Shown: one piece after another, positions 7,538 through 9,815 of the stretch | How positions within the stretch are numbered: the stretch's first letter is position 1 | Layout of the letters: the number at the start of each line of letters is the position of its first letter | NCBI GenBank assembly: GCA_045106685.1 | Contig: JBGCFB010000050.1 | Location: forward strand, 1 to 9,815 | Source: JAUIGE01 sp045106685 | GTDB taxonomy: Bacteria; Bacteroidota; Bacteroidia; J057 | DNA: 9,815 bases | Direction: 5' to 3' | The notes under the pieces: model-generated | The model's database searches: none | What the model was told of the DNA's origin: nothing | What the model saw: the letters and a program-made list of their open reading frames with translations, nothing else | Position numbers and translations under genes: made by a program

Positions 7538-7553
7538 ATATTTTTAAAAATAT
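7538..7553. repeat. 16-bp perfect palindrome overlapping the start codon of the second paralogue
   Basis: ATATTTTTAAAAATAT is a perfect palindrome made only of A and T. It lies in the 18-bp gap between the two paralogues and its last two bases are the A and T of the ATG at 7552. It could be a weak hairpin, a protein site or just AT-rich spacer. No Shine-Dalgarno-like site is present between the genes. Confidence 0.5.
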
Positions 7554-8193
7554 GAGATGGTATATTAAATTATTTGCGCCGGTGATTGGGGGCTTTTTTT
7601 TAACCCTACTTGGTGTCGTTTTAACAATAACCCTAAAGCCTGGGCACGAAATAAACCAAGCCGTTGAGAGTATACTTGCAATACTCATCCCTTCATGGGC
7701 TATTACCCAGACCTTATTTTTCCCCAAGAGACCAGAAAAAACAAGATATAGGAACCTACTACTCCTGTTCATTTTTCTTGCATTTTGCAATGTATTCATT
7801 CGATTCTTCTATCAGGACATTACCTCTACGGGATTCATAATCAGCTTCTATATAATATGCTGCCTAAGCACTTTCGTGTATTTTATTCGGCACCGTGTGA
7901 AAGTATATTCTTTAGCTCCAGGCTGGGAACAGACGAAGCAACTTTGCGCAAAAGTCAGTTTAGTGGGTTGGATAGTCTTCCTTAGCCTGCTTATGGAAAC
8001 TCAATTTTTTCAAATACTTAGGAAAAATAATCCTTTGTATTGGGAGAGCGAGACGATGGCTTTCGTGATTATGGCTCCCTGGATCATTGCCCTAATCCTA
8101 ACCTGTATCTTATACTATCTCGAAGCAATCCTCCATCACATTCGTAGCAGCAAAAAAAACTGGCAAAAACGCATTGATGAAATTGGGGATTGA
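7552..8193 (+). CDS. six-helix membrane protein, second of a tandem paralogous pair
   Basis: This 213-residue protein is a paralogue of the preceding gene and aligns without gaps over its C-terminal half. By hand count 57 of the last 103 positions are identical, and 8 of the first 10; the membrane segments between are more diverged. About six helices are expected in the same places. Conserved landmarks are FPKRPEK, RHR, YSLAPGWEQTKQLCAK, GW at 139-140, PLYWESET, PWIIA, EAILHHIR and KKNWQKRIDEIGD. The gene begins 18 bp after the stop of the first copy, so the two are very likely co-transcribed. Nothing in the sequence names a substrate or enzyme activity; a transport, sensing or structural membrane role are all possible. 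The maintained equal length and conserved polar motifs argue that both copies are functional. Confidence 0.85.
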   Translation: MRWYIKLFAPVIGGFFLTLLGVVLTITLKPGHEINQAVESILAILIPSWAITQTLFFPKRPEKTRYRNLLLLFIFLAFCNVFIRFFYQDITSTGFIISFYIICCLSTFVYFIRHRVKVYSLAPGWEQTKQLCAKVSLVGWIVFLSLLMETQFFQILRKNNPLYWESETMAFVIMAPWIIALILTCILYYLEAILHHIRSSKKNWQKRIDEIGD

Positions 8194-8267
8194 GAATTAG
8201 ATTATCTTTCGTCAAAACTTCTATTCTGGTCAACAGTTAATAGCCAATCGCCAAAAGCCCAAAAGAC

Positions 8268-8819
8268 ATGCTTGTACAATCCAACCCGCTTGAGAAAGGC
8301 ACCAAGGCTCCGGCCTTTTCACTTCCTGACACCGTCTCTGATGCTGTACTTAGCCTTGAAGATGTTCGCGGTGAACATGGTACTATCATGATGTTTATTT
8401 GCAACCACTGCCCTTTTGTGATTCATGTAAATGAGGAACTTATTCGGCTGGCAAAGGATTATCAGGCCAAAGGAATCGGCTTTGTGGCGATCAGCAGTAA
8501 TGATGCAAACTTCGTCCCGCAGGACGGCCCACAGTATATGAAGCGTCAAGCGGCGGCGCTAGGCTATCCATTTCCATATCTCTATGATGAGTCGCAGGAA
8601 GTTGCCAAGGAATATGATGCTGCCTGCACGCCAGATTTCTATATTTTCGATGCAGACCTTCGATCCGTTTATCACGGACAACTCGACGATTCCCGGCCTG
8701 GGAGCAGCATTCCGGTCACGGGAAGCGCCATGCGTAATGTCCTGGACACGATGCTGAAAGGCGCGTCTTACACAGGCGAGGAACGCCCAAGTATAGGCTG
8801 CAATATTAAGTGGAAGTAG
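8268..8819 (+). CDS. thioredoxin-fold protein, peroxiredoxin-like (AhpC/TSA/redoxin superfamily)
   Basis: The 183-residue soluble protein has the order of a redoxin: a GTKAPAFSLPD entry strand (11-21), the active-site segment MMFICNHCPFV with C45-N-H-C48, FVAISSND (72-79), Y-P-F-P-Y-LYDE (100-108), CTPDFYIFD (120-128) with the probable cis-proline P122, HGQLDD (136-141) and a C-terminal end ERPSIGCNIKWK carrying C178. CNHCPF in place of WCGPC, together with the G-C-x-I-KW tail, marks a recognised subgroup of thioredoxin-family proteins (PRX_like1). It probably reduces disulphides or peroxides in the cytoplasm; no signal peptide is seen. The exact partner is unknown. The ATG at 8268 is 74 bp after the membrane pair. 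The gap contains AT-rich filler with CAATCGCCAA (8245-8254) and no evident terminator, so a shared transcript cannot be excluded. Confidence 0.88.
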   Translation: MLVQSNPLEKGTKAPAFSLPDTVSDAVLSLEDVRGEHGTIMMFICNHCPFVIHVNEELIRLAKDYQAKGIGFVAISSNDANFVPQDGPQYMKRQAAALGYPFPYLYDESQEVAKEYDAACTPDFYIFDADLRSVYHGQLDDSRPGSSIPVTGSAMRNVLDTMLKGASYTGEERPSIGCNIKWK

Positions 8820-8844
8820 ATGATAATTGGCAATGAATAATTAG

Positions 8845-8877
8845 TCGATTTGTAAGCACACAAATCGAATTGTAAGC
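8845..8877. repeat. 9-bp inverted repeat with an overlapping 20-bp-spaced direct repeat
   Basis: TCGATTTGT (8845-8853) and ACAAATCGA (8860-8868) form a perfect 9-bp stem with a 6-base loop AAGCAC. TTGTAAGC occurs twice, at 8850-8857 and 8870-8877. There is no T-run after the stem, so it is a poor intrinsic terminator. It could be an operator for the following membrane protein gene or intergenic repeat material. Confidence 0.5.
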
Positions 8878-8911
8878 GATACCAATAAACCTGAGGGAGT
8901 ATTTTTCGTTT

Positions 8912-8930
8912 TACTTTGAAAAACAAAGTA
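8912..8930. repeat. short hairpin just upstream of the 187-residue membrane protein gene
   Basis: TACTTTG (8912-8918) and CAAAGTA (8924-8930) pair over 7 bp around a loop of five A residues, ending 8 bp before the ATG at 8939. The left arm includes TTACTTTG (8911-8918), one mismatch from the Bacteroidota minus-7 consensus TAnnTTTG, but no good upstream TTG element is at the usual distance. It may be a leader hairpin or part of the promoter; both readings are weak. Confidence 0.35.
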
Positions 8931-8938
8931 CTTTTAAA

Positions 8939-9502
8939 ATGGATTATGTCAAAAAAGTAGCCCAACTAATTTACTGGGCTCCTCTCACAGGTCTTTTAAG
9001 CGGGGGCTTTTATGAGTTCGTTGTGTCAATCCCAGATGTAGGCGGCGGTACCGACTCCTTATTGGGACCTATGCCCAGCTTGGTTGAAATGATTTTGTTA
9101 GGTGGTATGCCATACGGCTTTTTCATAAGCCTAAGTGCCATCTATTTTGTCCATCAAGGTCCTGAAACGCTTAGCCGATTTACTTGGATAAATATTGCTG
9201 GCTACCTGATGAGCATCATTTTTTGGATAGCCATCCCTATCCTTTTACAACATCCTCATATTTGGATGGGCTATGTAATTGCTCCTTTATTAATAAGCAT
9301 TTCAACAGCTTCCATTTTGAGACCATTCACTCCAAAAAACAGATTCTTATGGATCCTTTTAGGCCAGTTGCTTGCAAGCAGCGTGGTTTGTGCTCTATAT
9401 AAATATTCTGACCCCAGTGAGGATGAATATTCCCATTACTTTGGTCTTTGGCAGTGCTTATCTACGATTGCTTTGGCGCCTTTAGTTATCAGAAAAACTT
9501 AA
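8939..9502 (+). CDS. multi-pass membrane protein of unknown function
   Basis: The 187-residue protein is strongly hydrophobic, with about six probable membrane segments (roughly 9-29, 50-71, 84-103, 108-126, 136-154, 167-183). A glycine-rich loop, VGGGTDSLLGPMPS, lies between the first two, and an acidic loop, SDPSEDEYSHYFG, before the last. I do not recognise a family, and it shows none of the landmark motifs of the two 213-residue paralogues (no PGWE, no KNWQKRID tail). The ATG at 8939 is preceded by AT-rich sequence without a Shine-Dalgarno site, common in Bacteroidota. The gap from the redoxin gene is 119 bp with two hairpins, so it probably has its own promoter. It ends LVIRKT with a positively charged tail. 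Confidence 0.7.
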   Translation: MDYVKKVAQLIYWAPLTGLLSGGFYEFVVSIPDVGGGTDSLLGPMPSLVEMILLGGMPYGFFISLSAIYFVHQGPETLSRFTWINIAGYLMSIIFWIAIPILLQHPHIWMGYVIAPLLISISTASILRPFTPKNRFLWILLGQLLASSVVCALYKYSDPSEDEYSHYFGLWQCLSTIALAPLVIRKT

Positions 9503-9528
9503 ACTTGGTCATTCTGATGTTGCATAAA

Positions 9529-9542
9529 TTCTTAATTAAGAA
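9529..9542. repeat. 14-bp perfect palindrome downstream of the membrane protein gene
   Basis: TTCTTAATTAAGAA is a perfect palindrome 26 bp after the stop at 9502. It is entirely AT-rich apart from one C and one G and is followed by mixed sequence, so it would make only a weak terminator. The rest of the 9503-9590 gap holds nothing I can identify. Confidence 0.35.
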
Positions 9543-9594
9543 ATACCTGTTCCTTTTCTCTCAAAAATAGTCTTATGCGAGGTCTATGAGATTG

Positions 9595-9638
9595 GCGATT
9601 GCAGATTAGCGATTGCAGATTTAGCGCCTTCGGCGCTA
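9595..9638. repeat. GCGATTGCAGATT direct repeat plus a GC-rich hairpin
   Basis: GCGATTGCAGATTA (9595-9608) is followed directly by GCGATTGCAGATTTA (9609-9623). Next comes a perfect 7-bp stem TAGCGCC / GGCGCTA (9622-9628 and 9632-9638) with a TTC loop. The stop codon of the leftward RCK_C gene (9638-9636) lies inside the stem. The hairpin lacks a T-run on either strand, so it is better called a repeat element than an intrinsic terminator, although it could protect the mRNA end. TTGGCGATTG (9592-9601) is the reverse complement of CAATCGCCAA at 8245-8254. Confidence 0.65.
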
Positions 9639-9815
9639 GCCCAAAAACACCTCTTCAAAAGCCTTCAATTGCTCATCTTTTCCTAAAATAAACAGGCGAT
9701 CTTCTTCTGTGAGTTTGAGGTGAGCTGGTGGTGAAAGGCGGACGCGTTCGTCGCCATGTTTAAGCCCGATAATCGTGGCGCCTGTACGCGATCGCACGTT
9801 CAGTTCAGCGATGGT
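9636..9815 (-). CDS. C-terminal fragment of a protein with an RCK_C (TrkA-C) domain, partial at the window edge
   Basis: Reading leftwards from the edge, 59 residues precede a TAG stop at 9638-9636; the start lies outside the window. The fragment runs TIAELNVRSRTGATIIGLKH, then a short acidic/basic segment, RLSPPAHLKLTEEDRLFILG, and KDEQLKAFEEVFLG. This is the standard second half of an RCK_C/TrkA-C domain: an ELxxRxxTGAxIIGxxR-type strand pair, the SPxxxxxLxxxDRLxxxG segment and a final helix. In this family the domain binds a regulatory ligand (nucleotide or ion) on the cytoplasmic side of potassium channels, Trk uptake systems or Kef/CPA2-type cation/proton antiporters. Which of these applies depends on the missing N-terminal part. 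The fragment has no start codon inside the window. Confidence 0.8.
   Translation of the reverse strand, partial: TIAELNVRSRTGATIIGLKHGDERVRLSPPAHLKLTEEDRLFILGKDEQLKAFEEVFLG

Noticed and set aside
6892..9502. Membrane pair plus redoxin plus membrane protein as a defence or toxin system
   Set aside because: No nuclease, NTPase, toxin or immunity motif is visible, and gap sizes suggest at least two separate transcription units.
9622..9638. Intrinsic terminator for the genes on either side
   Set aside because: The stem is good but no T-run follows it on either strand, so it is reported as a repeat hairpin instead.

Overview
The window reads as a chromosomal segment from a member of the Bacteroidota, most likely a Saprospiria/Lewinella-like bacterium. 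This is an inference. It rests on a secreted protein ending in a type IX secretion (T9SS) type A sorting domain, a giant secreted protein built from SprB/Ig-like cysteine-paired modules, a Bacteroidota-type MqnE of the futalosine menaquinone pathway, and AT-rich intergenic DNA without clear Shine-Dalgarno sites. I found no rRNA, tRNA, CRISPR array, transposase or phage gene.

Left part, minus strand (1-6766): four genes point leftwards. From right to left they are mqnE, a histidine-phosphatase-family enzyme, a 270-residue T9SS-exported protein, and a large modular surface protein that runs to the left edge. A strong hairpin at 3834-3857 separates the last two. The large protein has a signal peptide, a unique N-terminal domain, several Ig/SprB-like modules and then an alternating B-A-B-A-B-A-B array with a period of about 175 residues. 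The reading frame is closed by two stops just after the eighth module begins, yet the same frame downstream again matches the module consensus. The gene is therefore probably longer than its open frame and is locally broken, either by mutation or by sequence error.

Right part, plus strand (6892-9502): two adjacent, clearly paralogous six-helix membrane proteins of exactly 213 residues, a peroxiredoxin-like/thioredoxin-family protein with a CNHC active site, and an unrelated multi-pass membrane protein of 187 residues. The two paralogues probably form one transcription unit, divergent from mqnE. At the right edge, on the minus strand, is the C-terminal end of a protein with an RCK_C (TrkA-C) domain, probably part of a potassium channel or cation/proton antiporter.

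No gene-free stretch exceeds 300 bases. Several short intergenic gaps carry AT-rich direct and inverted repeats: AGCTGATT-type at 5508-5650, a hairpin with a direct repeat at 8845-8877, and GCGATTGCAGATT-type with a hairpin at 9595-9638. They look like dispersed intergenic repeat material. The most distinctive items are the cysteine-paired modular array with its frame break and the tandem pair of unrecognised membrane proteins. I see no convincing evidence of a complete new defence or mobile system.
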